This document shows positions 20,173 through 28,597 of a stretch of 64,000 nt of DNA, one piece after another. Made by a program: the position numbers and the translations under genes. The notes under the pieces were generated by a model. It was not told the origin of the DNA. It searched no databases and saw only the letters and a list, made by a program, of their open reading frames with translations. How positions within the stretch are numbered: the first letter of the stretch is position 1; each line of letters opens with the position of its first letter. This DNA is from Bradyrhizobium sp. WSM3983 (GTDB lineage Bacteria; Pseudomonadota; Alphaproteobacteria; Rhizobiales; Xanthobacteraceae): positions 25,626 through 89,625 of the forward strand of contig NZ_AXAY01000022.1 in NCBI RefSeq assembly GCF_000473045.1, in the 5' to 3' direction.

Positions 20173-21507
20173 ATGACTGACGATCTCATCCGCCGCGGCC
20201 TCTCGCGCCGTGGCCTGCTCCAGACCACAGCGGGCCTCATCGGCGGCTCGGTGCTGCCGGCGATGCCGGCGTTTGCCGAGGACAAGCCCGCGATCGGCTC
20301 CTATCCCGCGGGCGTGTCGGGTTCCACCGCCTTCATCGGAATCTCCGTGCCGCGCACCGGCACCTATGCCGTGCAGGGCGAGGACGAGCTCAAGGGCTAC
20401 CAGCTTGCGATCGAGCACATCAATGAAGGCCACGAGCTGATCAAGAAGATCTCGCCGAAAACCAGCAAGGGCGTGCTCGGCAAGGAGCTGAAATTCGGCG
20501 TCGCAGATTCCGCGGCCAAGCCGAACGAGGCGGTGCAGGCGCAACAGCGCTTCATCAGCGAGAACAAGGCGATCATGATCACCGGCGGCACCTCGAGCGC
20601 GGTTGCGGTCGCGCTGAACAAGCTCGCCCAGCGCGAGCACGTGCTGTTCGTGTGCGGCATCTCGGGCTCGAACGACACCACCGGCAAGGACTGTGTGCGC
20701 TATGGCGTGCGCCAAAACTTCTTCGGCCAGACCGCCGCGGCCGCGATCGGCCCGGTGATGGTGCGGGAGTTCGGCAAGGGCAAGAAGGCTGCGTATCTCA
20801 CCCCGGACTACACCTACGGTCACACCGTGACCAAGTCGATGCAGGACTTCCTCGCGAGCGCCGGCTGGACCACCGTGACCAACCAGGTCGCCCCGCTCGG
20901 CGCGCCCGATTATTCCTCGTATCTGCTGAACGTCGCGAACTCCGGCGCCGACGTGCTCATCAACGTCAATTGGGGCCACGATGCCGTGCTCTCGACCCAG
21001 CAGGCCAAGCAGTTCGGCGTGCTCGACAAGATGAAGCTGGTCGTTCCCTACCAGGTGCCTTTCATCGCGCGCGAGACCGGCGGCCTGATGCAGGGCGTCT
21101 ACGCCGCGACCGACTATTGGTGGACGATCGAAGACAAGTTCCCGCTTGCCAAGATGTTCAACGAGGCCTTCGAGAAGAAGTACGGCTACAAGCCGGAATG
21201 GGGCGCCGAGAACGCCTATGTCAGCTTCGCGCACTGGGCCCATATGTGCGAGGAGGCCGGCAGCTTCAATCCGCCCGACGTGATCAAGGCCTATGAGAAG
21301 GGCGAAACGATCCCCTCCCTGGTCGGCGACGTGCATTACCGGCCCGAGGATCACCAGTGCATTCGCCCGGTGATCGTCGTGAAGGGCAAGCAGCAGAAGG
21401 ACATGAAGAACAAGGAAGACTGGTACGACGTCGTGGAGATCGTCCCGGGTGAAGGCCTGATGCAGAAGCCGGACGCGTTCGGCTGCCATCTCGGCGACTA
21501 CACCTGA
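20173..21507 (+). CDS. ABC transporter substrate-binding protein (branched-chain/amide type), Tat-exported
   Basis: 444 residues. The N-terminus has a twin-arginine signal (LSRRGLLQTTAGLIGG), so it should be exported folded by the Tat system. The mature part is a type 1 periplasmic binding protein: AFIGISVPRTGTYAVQGEDE, ITGGTSSAVAVALNKLAQRE and AYLTPDYTYGHTVTKSMQDF. It feeds the LivH, LivM-LivG and LivF components encoded downstream. A terminator follows the gene, so the binding protein is probably made in excess over the permease. The ligand may be a branched-chain amino acid, amide or urea; this cannot be decided here. Confidence 0.88.
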   Translation: MTDDLIRRGLSRRGLLQTTAGLIGGSVLPAMPAFAEDKPAIGSYPAGVSGSTAFIGISVPRTGTYAVQGEDELKGYQLAIEHINEGHELIKKISPKTSKGVLGKELKFGVADSAAKPNEAVQAQQRFISENKAIMITGGTSSAVAVALNKLAQREHVLFVCGISGSNDTTGKDCVRYGVRQNFFGQTAAAAIGPVMVREFGKGKKAAYLTPDYTYGHTVTKSMQDFLASAGWTTVTNQVAPLGAPDYSSYLLNVANSGADVLINVNWGHDAVLSTQQAKQFGVLDKMKLVVPYQVPFIARETGGLMQGVYAATDYWWTIEDKFPLAKMFNEAFEKKYGYKPEWGAENAYVSFAHWAHMCEEAGSFNPPDVIKAYEKGETIPSLVGDVHYRPEDHQCIRPVIVVKGKQQKDMKNKEDWYDVVEIVPGEGLMQKPDAFGCHLGDYT

Positions 21508-21523
21508 GTCTGTGCTAACCCCT

Positions 21524-21568
21524 GTGACGCCGTAGGCCTTACTCTGGACCTGCGGCGTCACCTTTTTT
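21524..21568 (+). terminator. Rho-independent terminator between binding-protein and permease genes
   Basis: GTGACGCCG (21524-21532) pairs with CGGCGTCAC (21553-21561), extended by an AGG/CCT pairing, and is followed by C and six Ts. A classic intrinsic terminator inside an operon; partial read-through would give low permease and high binding-protein expression. Confidence 0.8.
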
Positions 21569-21601
21569 GACGCCATCGCGCGTCACAACAGCGATCGTTG
21601 C

Positions 21602-22477
21602 ATGATTAGTTGGCCCAATCTCGTTTCGCAGCTTTTCAACGGGCTCGCGCTCGGCGCCCTGCTTGCGCTGATCAGCTCCGGCCTGACCATCATTTACGGC
21701 ACGCTCGGCGTGCTCAACCTCGCGCATGGCGCGATGTTCATGATCGGCGGCTATGCCGGCTTCGTCACCTACCAGTACACCGAATCGTTCATCCTCGCCG
21801 TCATCGCGGGCTCACTGTTCGTGATGCTGCTCGGCGTCGTGATGGAGCGAACCATCATTCGCCATTTCTATCATCGCCCGCACGAGGACCAGCTGCTGGT
21901 CACCTTCGGGCTCGGCATCTGCTTCGTTGAGATCATCCGGCTGATCTTCTCCAGCCAGTCGCAGCTGGTGCCGCCGCCAGCGATATTCCAGGGCATCACC
22001 AATCTCGGCTTCATGTTCTATCCGACCTACCGCCTCGCCGTGGTCGGCATCGTCGCGATCGCGCTCGGCGCGCTGTTCATCATCCTCTACCGCACCCGGC
22101 TCGGCATGATCGTGCGCGCCGGCATCGAGGATTCGGTGATGGTCGATTCGCTCGGCATCAACGTCTACCGCGTCTTCATGGTCGTGTTCGGCATCGGCGC
22201 AATGGCCGCCGGCTTTGCCGGCATCGTCAACGCGCCGGTGGTCTCGCTGACACCGGGCATCGGTGACGACATCCTGGTCCAGACCTTCGTGGTGGTGGTG
22301 ATCGGCGGCGTCGGCTCGTTCCCCGGCGCGATCCTCGGCGGCCTGATCGCCGGCGAGATCATCAGCGTCACCTCCATGTTCAACCCCGGCTATGCCTATG
22401 TGATGCTGTTTGCGGCGATGACGCTCGTGCTCGTGGTGCGACCGCATGGCCTGCTCGGCGTCCAGGGCCGCGAATAA
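21602..22477 (+). CDS. Branched-chain amino acid-type ABC transporter permease (LivH family)
   Basis: 291 residues, about eight hydrophobic helices. Family motifs are FNGLALGALLALISSGLTII, GTLGVLNLAHGAMFMIGGY and VVVIGGVGSFPGAILGGLIAG. It forms the membrane channel together with the LivM half of the next gene. It follows the binding-protein gene after a terminator and precedes the LivM-LivG fusion by 11 bases. Confidence 0.92.
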   Translation: MISWPNLVSQLFNGLALGALLALISSGLTIIYGTLGVLNLAHGAMFMIGGYAGFVTYQYTESFILAVIAGSLFVMLLGVVMERTIIRHFYHRPHEDQLLVTFGLGICFVEIIRLIFSSQSQLVPPPAIFQGITNLGFMFYPTYRLAVVGIVAIALGALFIILYRTRLGMIVRAGIEDSVMVDSLGINVYRVFMVVFGIGAMAAGFAGIVNAPVVSLTPGIGDDILVQTFVVVVIGGVGSFPGAILGGLIAGEIISVTSMFNPGYAYVMLFAAMTLVLVVRPHGLLGVQGRE

Positions 22478-22488
22478 GTGAATCCCTG

Positions 22489-24330
22489 ATGCTCAAGCAA
22501 CGCCCGTTCCTGATCGAGACACTGACGGCCATCGGCCTGATCGTGGCTCCCTTCGTGCTGCCTCATCTCGGCTTCGCGCCGAACACGGTGAACCGAATCC
22601 TGGTCTGGGGTTTATTCGGCCTCGGCTTCGACATCCTGTTCGGCTTCACCGGGCTGCTGTCGTTCGGCCAGTCAGCCTTCTACGGCACCGGTGGCTTCGT
22701 TGCCGCGTACCTCCTGACCCGCGCCGGCTTCAGCAACGTGCTGGGCGCGCTGGTCATCGGCATGATCGCAGCGGCTGCGACCGGCTATCTGGTCGGCCTG
22801 ATCGCACTGCGCCGCACCGGCATCTACTTCGCCATGATCACGGTGGCGATCGCGGAAGTGTTCTTCTTCGTCGAGTTCAATCCGCTCTCCGACTTCACCG
22901 GCGGCGAGAACGGCCTGCCGGGCGTGCCGGCCCCGAGCTTCAATCTGGGCTTCACCACCATCCATTTCACCGATGGCTGGTCGCTCTATCAGTTCATCGC
23001 GCTGTGCTATTTCATCGGCGTCATCATCGCGCTGAGGATCGTGCGTTCGCCGGTCGGCGCGATTCTCAGCGCAATCCGGGACAATCCGCTGCGTGCCACC
23101 GCGGTCGGCCACAACATCCACGGCTACAAGCTGACTGCCTTCGTGATCGCCGCCGCTTACGCGGGCTTTGCCGGCGGCCTGCTGGGCGTGCTCCAGGCCT
23201 TCATGCCACCCGATGCCTTCACCTTCGACACATCCGGCCAGCTCGTGATGCAGACCGCGATTGGCGGCCGAGGCACGTTGTTCGGCCCGCTGGTGGGCGC
23301 AACCGTCTGGCTCTTCCTGCAGGATTTCCTCCAGTCCGCGCTTGGTCTGGGAGCGGCCTGGAAGCTCGTGCTCGGCGTGGTGTTCGTGCTGCTGGTCTGC
23401 TTCCTCCGCGGCGGTATCGTCGGCGGCCTCGTCGATCTCTATGGCCTCGTCTCCGGCAAGCGGGCCCGGAAGGCTGCGGAGACGGAGGAGGCTGAGGTCG
23501 AAACGCCACAGCAAGCGCCGCCTGCACCAATGCAGGCCAAGCAGGTCGAGCATCCCGCCTATTCCGGACCGATCCTGAAAGCCACCGGTCTCACCAAGCG
23601 CTACGGCGGCCTCGTCGCCAACAGCGACATCGATTTCAGCGTCAATCAGGGCGAGCTGCGCGGCATCATCGGTCCCAACGGCGCCGGAAAGTCGACCTTT
23701 TTCAAGATGCTGACCTGCGAGATCCCGCCAACCTCGGGCCAGATCATGTTCGCGGGACGCGATATCACCGGCTTGAAGATCACCGAAGTCTGCCAGCTCG
23801 GGCTGACCAAGAGCTACCAGGTCAACCAGCTCTTCACTGGTCTCACGGTACGGCAGAACCTGAGGATTGCGGCCCTCGCGGAATTGCGGGGAAAATTCCG
23901 GCTCGACCTGTTCCGCTCGCTCTCCGGCGTCAAGGGTCTGACGGAGCAGGTGGAGCACACGCTGGCGCTGGTCAATTTGACCCGCCGCGCCGACACGCCC
24001 GTGTCCGAGCTCGCTTATGGCGAGAAGCGCAGGCTGGAGATCGGGCTGGCGCTTGCCACCTCGCCGCGCCTGCTGCTGCTCGACGAGCCGCTCGCCGGCA
24101 TGAGCCCGCGCGAGCGGGTCGAGACCGTCAAGCTGCTCAAATCGATCGCGCGCGGCCGCACCATGATCATCATCGACCACGACATGGATTCGCTGTTCGA
24201 GCTGGTCGAGCGCGTGACGGTGCTGCAGGAGGGCCGCGTGCTGGTCTCCGGCACGCCTGAGGAAATCAAGACCAACGCCGCAGTGCAGGAAGCCTATCTC
24301 GGCGGCGTGCACGGAGAGATCGCCGCATGA
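22489..24330 (+). CDS. Fused ABC transporter permease (LivM) and ATPase (LivG)
   Basis: 613 residues, two normally separate subunits in one chain. Residues 1-325 are a LivM permease (GFDILFGFTGLLSFGQSAFY, AIRDNPLRATAVGHNIHGYK, GGRGTLFGPLVGA). A charged linker (about 325-357, rich in Glu, Gln and Pro) leads to a LivG ATPase (about 359-613) with Walker A GPNGAGKSTFFK, signature LAYGEKRRLEIGLAL, Walker B LLLLDEPLAGMSP and H-loop IIDHDMDSLF. No frameshift is seen, so the fusion is read as genuine; such fusions occur in some rhizobial systems. It overlaps livF by 4 bases. Confidence 0.92.
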   Translation: MLKQRPFLIETLTAIGLIVAPFVLPHLGFAPNTVNRILVWGLFGLGFDILFGFTGLLSFGQSAFYGTGGFVAAYLLTRAGFSNVLGALVIGMIAAAATGYLVGLIALRRTGIYFAMITVAIAEVFFFVEFNPLSDFTGGENGLPGVPAPSFNLGFTTIHFTDGWSLYQFIALCYFIGVIIALRIVRSPVGAILSAIRDNPLRATAVGHNIHGYKLTAFVIAAAYAGFAGGLLGVLQAFMPPDAFTFDTSGQLVMQTAIGGRGTLFGPLVGATVWLFLQDFLQSALGLGAAWKLVLGVVFVLLVCFLRGGIVGGLVDLYGLVSGKRARKAAETEEAEVETPQQAPPAPMQAKQVEHPAYSGPILKATGLTKRYGGLVANSDIDFSVNQGELRGIIGPNGAGKSTFFKMLTCEIPPTSGQIMFAGRDITGLKITEVCQLGLTKSYQVNQLFTGLTVRQNLRIAALAELRGKFRLDLFRSLSGVKGLTEQVEHTLALVNLTRRADTPVSELAYGEKRRLEIGLALATSPRLLLLDEPLAGMSPRERVETVKLLKSIARGRTMIIIDHDMDSLFELVERVTVLQEGRVLVSGTPEEIKTNAAVQEAYLGGVHGEIAA

Positions 24331-25025
24331 GTCTCATCGAGGTCAACGGCCTGAACAGCTATTACGGGGACTCCCACATCCTGTTCGACGTCGCCATGCA
24401 TGTCGAACGTCACGAGGTGGTGGCGCTGCTCGGCCGCAACGGCGCCGGCAAGAGCACCACGCTGAAGAGCCTGATGGGCGTCGTGACGCCGCGCAGCGGC
24501 AGCGTGAAGTTCGACGGCATCGATATCGCCGGCCGCAGGAGTCACAAGATCGCGCAGGCCGGGATGCAGCTCGTGCACGAGGAGCGGCGCATCTTCGGCA
24601 GCCTGTCGGTGGAGGAAAACATCGTCCTCGCCGGCATCACCGCGCCAAAGCACTGGCCGCTCGGGCGCATCTATGAGATGTTTCCACGACTGAAGGAGCG
24701 GCGCGGCAATCGCGGCACCGAGCTCTCCGGCGGCGAGCAGCAGATGCTCGCCATCGCACGGGCGCTGGTGCGCGATCCCAAGATCGTGCTGCTGGACGAG
24801 CCGTTCGAGGGACTCGCCCCCGTCATCGTTCACGATCTCGTCAAGGCCTGCCGCGAGCTCGCGGCCGCCGGCCAGACCATCGTGCTGGTCGAGCAGAATC
24901 TTGCGGCAACGCTGGCGCTGGCGACGCGGATCTACATCATCAACAACGGCCACATCGTCCACGAGGGTCCGGCGCAGGAGCTCAAGGTCCAGCCGGAGCT
25001 GCTCCAGCGGTATCTCGGCGTCTAA
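24327..25025 (+). CDS. ABC transporter ATP-binding protein (LivF family)
   Basis: 232 residues. Walker A GRNGAGKSTTLKSLMG, LivF-type LVHEERRIFGSLSVEENIVL, signature LSGGEQQMLAIARAL, Walker B VLLLDEPFEGLAP. It pairs with the LivG half of the preceding fused protein to power uptake. It is translationally coupled to that gene (ATGA overlap). Its stop codon overlaps that of the convergent HIT gene. Confidence 0.93.
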   Translation: MSLIEVNGLNSYYGDSHILFDVAMHVERHEVVALLGRNGAGKSTTLKSLMGVVTPRSGSVKFDGIDIAGRRSHKIAQAGMQLVHEERRIFGSLSVEENIVLAGITAPKHWPLGRIYEMFPRLKERRGNRGTELSGGEQQMLAIARALVRDPKIVLLDEPFEGLAPVIVHDLVKACRELAAAGQTIVLVEQNLAATLALATRIYIINNGHIVHEGPAQELKVQPELLQRYLGV

Positions 25026-25447
25026 CCACCAAGCGCCGCGATCATCCGCCTGGCGTGATCGGCGAGCACGGCCATGTCCTCCTTGCGCGTCTGCGCCGGC
25101 AGCAGATCGACGCCGGCCCTGACCGGCATGACATGCATGTGCAGGTGAAAGACCACCTGCCCGCTGGCGGGCTCGCTGAACTGCTGCAGGATAATGCCCT
25201 CCGCGTCGAACGCCTTCATCGCCGCGACCGCGATCCGCTTGGCGGTCCGGGTGACCCCGGCGAGATCGTCGTCCGCAATGTCGAGAATGCCGCGCGCCGG
25301 TGCCCTCGGAATCACCAGCGTATGCCCGGGCGAGCGTGGCATGATGTCCAGGAAGGCGAAGCTGCGGTCGTCCCTGAACACCTCGAAGCAGGGAATCTCG
25401 CCGCGAAGGATCTTCGCGAAGACGTTCTGATCGTCATAGGCCGTCAT
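25022..25447 (-). CDS. HIT family nucleotide hydrolase
   Basis: 141 residues. The histidine triad VFHLHMHVMP is intact, and the N-terminal NVFAKILRGEIPCFEVFRDD is typical of HINT/protein kinase C inhibitor-like proteins, which cleave AMP-linked substrates such as AMP-lysine. The last four bases overlap the livF stop in antisense. It is divergent from prmC, 78 bases away. Confidence 0.9.
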   Translation of the reverse strand: MTAYDDQNVFAKILRGEIPCFEVFRDDRSFAFLDIMPRSPGHTLVIPRAPARGILDIADDDLAGVTRTAKRIAVAAMKAFDAEGIILQQFSEPASGQVVFHLHMHVMPVRAGVDLLPAQTRKEDMAVLADHARRMIAALGG

Positions 25448-25525
25448 GGCTCCCTCCTTCGCTGCGCAATACGATCAAACGCACTCCTTTCCGTTGACGC
25501 AAGCAAGGCCGCCGATCTATCCACG

Positions 25526-26434
25526 ATGCCAGGCAGGATGGTTCCATTGGCGACAGGGTTCGATTCCGGACACAGCATCGAGAGTGCGCGGCGCGCGCTC
25601 GCGGCGCGGCTGCAATCGGCCGGCATCGAAGAGCCGTCTCTCGATGCGCGCCTGCTCGTCGGCGCGGCGCTGGGGCTCGATCTGACCGGCTTGATCACGC
25701 AAGCGGCACGATATCTCGCGCCCGAGGAGGCTATACGGCTCGAAGCATATGCGCAGCGAAGGCTCGCGCATGAGCCGGTCGCCCGCATTCTCGGCATGCG
25801 GGAATTCTGGGGCCTGCCGTTCCGCCTGTCCGAGGCGACGCTGGTGCCGCGACCGGACACCGAGACCGTGGTGGAACTGGCGCTCGAGATTTTTCGCGAA
25901 CGCACGATCACGGGACGGCGCCCGCGCATTGCCGACATCGGCACAGGATCAGGCGCGATCCTGCTCGCACTGCTGCACGAGATTCCCGAGGCGTTCGGCG
26001 TCGGCACCGATCTCAGCCTTACCGCACTCGGCACCGCCAGGGGCAATGCCGCGGCGCTCGGCCTTGCCGGCCGCGCCGCGTTCGTCGCCTGCTCCTATGC
26101 TTCGGCCCTTCAGGGCCCGTTCGATCTGATTGTGTCGAACCCGCCTTATATTCCCGCGGGTGAAATTCCGAAATTGAGCATCGAGGTGCGCGAGCACGAT
26201 CCGCATCTGGCGCTCGACGGCGGCAATGACGGCTATGACGCCTATCGTGCCCTGATCCCACAAGCAGCCGAACGGCTTGTGCCCGGCGGCGCTTTGGTCG
26301 TCGAGGCGGGACAGGGGCAGGCCGCAGATATTGAAACCTTGATGACGGCCGCCGCGTTAACGGTGGACCGGCCGCCCAGATCTGACCTCGGGGGCATTCC
26401 GAGGGCCGTCTCGGCCCGAAAAATGCCCCCATAA
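25526..26434 (+). CDS. prmC: Peptide chain release factor N(5)-glutamine methyltransferase
   Basis: 302 residues. The catalytic NPPY motif (IVSNPPYIPAGEIPKLS, near residues 205-208) and SAM motif IADIGTGSGAILLALL are intact; the N-terminal five-helix domain (LDARLLVGAALGLDLTGLI) is that of PrmC/HemK. It methylates the GGQ glutamine of RF1 and RF2. Start 25526 (MPGRMVPLAT) or 25538; neither has a strong ribosome site. It is normally adjacent to prfA; here a transporter block lies between them. The C-terminus (ARKMPP) is close to the family end. Confidence 0.93.
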   Translation: MPGRMVPLATGFDSGHSIESARRALAARLQSAGIEEPSLDARLLVGAALGLDLTGLITQAARYLAPEEAIRLEAYAQRRLAHEPVARILGMREFWGLPFRLSEATLVPRPDTETVVELALEIFRERTITGRRPRIADIGTGSGAILLALLHEIPEAFGVGTDLSLTALGTARGNAAALGLAGRAAFVACSYASALQGPFDLIVSNPPYIPAGEIPKLSIEVREHDPHLALDGGNDGYDAYRALIPQAAERLVPGGALVVEAGQGQAADIETLMTAAALTVDRPPRSDLGGIPRAVSARKMPP

Positions 26435-26895
26435 AAGCCGGATTGGGCGCCAAAAACCTCTTGGAATATCCCTTGGGAACGACTACCTTCTGATCAGCAC
26501 ATCGGTGTCGGCCCCGTAGACTAACGGGCGAAAGCCGGGCTCTCAGGCGAGAGCTTCACTGATTTAGGTTCCAAGCCGCAGGTCCTGTTAAGCGCGATGG
26601 CCCATTGAGGTACGCTGCTTTCCGACCGCAACGTGAACGAAAGCCTGATATTGCGCTTGAATACTTACGCAACAAAGCAGGGCTTGTTTCGGCAGGCGAT
26701 ATGAATGGGTTCGCTGGCAATGAATGCTGGCGGGTGGGGAACGCGTCCTTGTTGAACGCGACGGTCGACGAACATCGGCAGGGTTCAATCCGCTCTTGCG
26801 CGCGGTGCGCGCGAGAGATGTGAACCGCTGTCATCAGGTCACTCCTAGCAATCAGTAATGCGTGCAACCTTTAGGGCTGGAATTAAAGGCAGGAC
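26435..26895. other. Non-coding leader region of the DUF4167 gene
   Basis: 461 bases without a convincing frame. It holds two hairpins: GCTCTC-AGGC-GAGAGC near 26539-26554, and an 11-bp stem at 26793-26817 (CTCTTGCGCGC / GCGCGCGAGAG, one wobble pair). The second lies about 80 bases before the start codon. The region may contain a long 5' untranslated leader or a small RNA. Short frames on both strands lack ribosome sites and family-like sequence. Confidence 0.4.
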
Positions 26896-27684
26896 ATGAG
26901 AAACGGTCAGAACAAGCAGCGGATGCGCAACCGCAACAACAATAATAATAACAACAACAATAACCGGCGCGGCCAGAACCCGATGACCCGGGTCTTCGAA
27001 TCGAACGGCCCCGACATCAAGATCCGCGGCACCGCCTCGCACATTGCCGAAAAATATCTTCAGCTTGCGCGTGACGCCCGCTCCTCCGGCGACCCGGTTG
27101 CTGCTGAAAACTACTACCAGCATGCCGAGCACTATTTCCGCCTGATCGCGGCGGCCCAGGAACAGTTCCGCCAGAACCAGCAACCGCGCGGCGATGAGCC
27201 GATCAGCACCAGCAGCGGTGACGACGGCGAGGATGACGGCGAGAATTTCTCGAATTTCGGCCAGGAGCCGGGCTTCGTTCCGCAGCCGCCGCCGCAGCAG
27301 CAGCCCTTCGTGCGTGACGGTCAGCGCGATCACCAGCGTGACTATCAGCAGCGCGACAACCAACAGCCCTATCAGCGCGATCAGCAGCAGCCGCGTGAGC
27401 ACCGCGAACGCGACCACCGTCCGCAGCCGCAGTATAATCAGCAGCCGCAACCGCCGAACCAGCCGCAGCCCGTCGTTGCCGACGCCGGCAACGTCGATCG
27501 CCTGCCGTCCTTCATCACCGGCGCGCAGCCGCAGACGAACGGCGCCCCTGGCGGCTTCGAAGCTGGCAATGGCGGTGGTGGCGAGCGTTTTCCGCGGCGG
27601 CGCCGCCGGCCGCATAGCGGCCCGCGCCCCGAGCGCGAGGCGGCTCCGGCCGCTTCCGGCGACGATCTCGCTCCGGGCGAGTAA
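26896..27684 (+). CDS. DUF4167 domain-containing protein
   Basis: 262 residues. The conserved N-terminal domain (TRVFESNGPDIKIRGTASHI, AEKYLQLARDARSSGDPVAA, ENYYQHAEHYFRL) is DUF4167 (PF13763), confined to alphaproteobacteria. Before it is a run of Asn (residues about 14-23) coded by AAC/AAT triplets. The rest is disordered, rich in Gln, Arg, Pro and Asp, and ends in an Arg-rich tail (RFPRRRRRPHSGPRPEREA). The composition suggests RNA binding, but the function is unknown. The usual place is right after prmC, as here. Confidence 0.9.
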   Translation: MRNGQNKQRMRNRNNNNNNNNNNRRGQNPMTRVFESNGPDIKIRGTASHIAEKYLQLARDARSSGDPVAAENYYQHAEHYFRLIAAAQEQFRQNQQPRGDEPISTSSGDDGEDDGENFSNFGQEPGFVPQPPPQQQPFVRDGQRDHQRDYQQRDNQQPYQRDQQQPREHRERDHRPQPQYNQQPQPPNQPQPVVADAGNVDRLPSFITGAQPQTNGAPGGFEAGNGGGGERFPRRRRRPHSGPRPEREAAPAASGDDLAPGE

Positions 27685-27714
27685 GCCGCACATCTTCTGA
27701 TATTCATGGACTGC

Positions 27715-27739
27715 ATCGTCCCGGCTTCGCCGGGACGAT
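27715..27739. terminator. Hairpin terminator after the DUF4167 gene
   Basis: ATCGTCCCGGC-TTC-GCCGGGACGAT, a perfect 11-bp stem, followed by TTGTTTTC. It resembles one end of the dispersed CGTCCCGGC elements in this window, but only a single palindrome is present. It lies between convergent genes. Confidence 0.7.
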
Positions 27740-27745
27740 TTGTTT

Positions 27746-28489
27746 TCAGGTCCGCCTCACCGTCGTCGAGGACGGCACCAGCACCGGCTTCAACGAGGGA
27801 ATCAGCCGCGCCCGTTCGCGCTTGGCGGGGATCGCGCGATAGACCTGCTTGGTCGCTTCGACGATGTGGACGCCGGCAAAGGGCAGCGACAGCGCAGCGC
27901 CAGCGCGCTCCCACATCTGCGCCGATTTCAGCACCCAGCGGCCCGCATAGGGCGGCATGAACAAGGCCTCGCCCCAGCCGGTCGGCGTGAACCAGGTCTG
28001 GCGCAACAGATCCGTGATCTGCGAGCGCGAATAGGGGCGACCGTGGCCGAACGGCGTGTTGTCGCTGCGCGTCCACACACCACGCCGATTCGGGATCACG
28101 GCCATGACGCGGCCGGACGGCGACAGCACCCGCCAGATCTCCCGCAGCAGCGCGGCCGGATCGTCCGACATCTCGAGCGCATGGACCAGCAGGATGCGGT
28201 CGACCGCGGCGTCGGGAAGCGGCAGCGAGAATTCATCCACCAGCGAAGCCAGCGCCGGACGCCCCGTGGGCCATTTCAAGACGCCTTGGGCCGCCGGCAT
28301 GAAGGCGATGCAGCGCTCCGCGTCCTCGCGGAACAATCCGAGATAGGGCGTCGGATAGCCGATGCCGAGCACGCGCTGGCCCTCGGCATTCGGCCAACGC
28401 TCCCTGATGCCGCGATTGATCATCTGCCGCGCCACAATCCCGAGGCGACGGGAATAAAACTCGCGAAGGTCGACGACGTCGATGGTCAT
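27746..28489 (-). CDS. Class I SAM-dependent methyltransferase
   Basis: 247 residues. RVLGIGYPTPYLGLFREDAE is motif I with a variant glycine loop, and LPLPDAAVDRILLVHALEM, LREIWRVLSPSGRVMAVIPN and RRGVWTRSDNTPFGHGRPYS are as in an alphaproteobacterial group of Methyltransf_11 proteins of unknown substrate. It is divergent from gloB across 108 bases, a frequent arrangement in Rhizobiales. Confidence 0.85.
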   Translation of the reverse strand: MTIDVVDLREFYSRRLGIVARQMINRGIRERWPNAEGQRVLGIGYPTPYLGLFREDAERCIAFMPAAQGVLKWPTGRPALASLVDEFSLPLPDAAVDRILLVHALEMSDDPAALLREIWRVLSPSGRVMAVIPNRRGVWTRSDNTPFGHGRPYSRSQITDLLRQTWFTPTGWGEALFMPPYAGRWVLKSAQMWERAGAALSLPFAGVHIVEATKQVYRAIPAKRERARLIPSLKPVLVPSSTTVRRT

Positions 28490-28597
28490 GACGGCAATGT
28501 AACATGCACAAGGCGGCGGCCGCGCGCTGAATATTGCATTGCCTGCGCAACGTTAACGCCATATTTGTCTGACGGGGCTGAGCCCGATGGAGATGTC

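Noticed and set aside
22672..24312. 546-residue frame antisense to the LivM-LivG fusion
   Set aside because: Shadow rich in Glu/Gln/Asp/His with no recognisable family; the sense strand has intact ABC motifs.
26466..26495. GGAAC near 26475 as an EcfG promoter for DUF4167
   Set aside because: No GTT at 16-17 bases downstream (GCAC instead).
26605..26823. 72-residue frame upstream of the DUF4167 gene
   Set aside because: No ribosome site, no protein-like pattern, and it crosses a strong hairpin.
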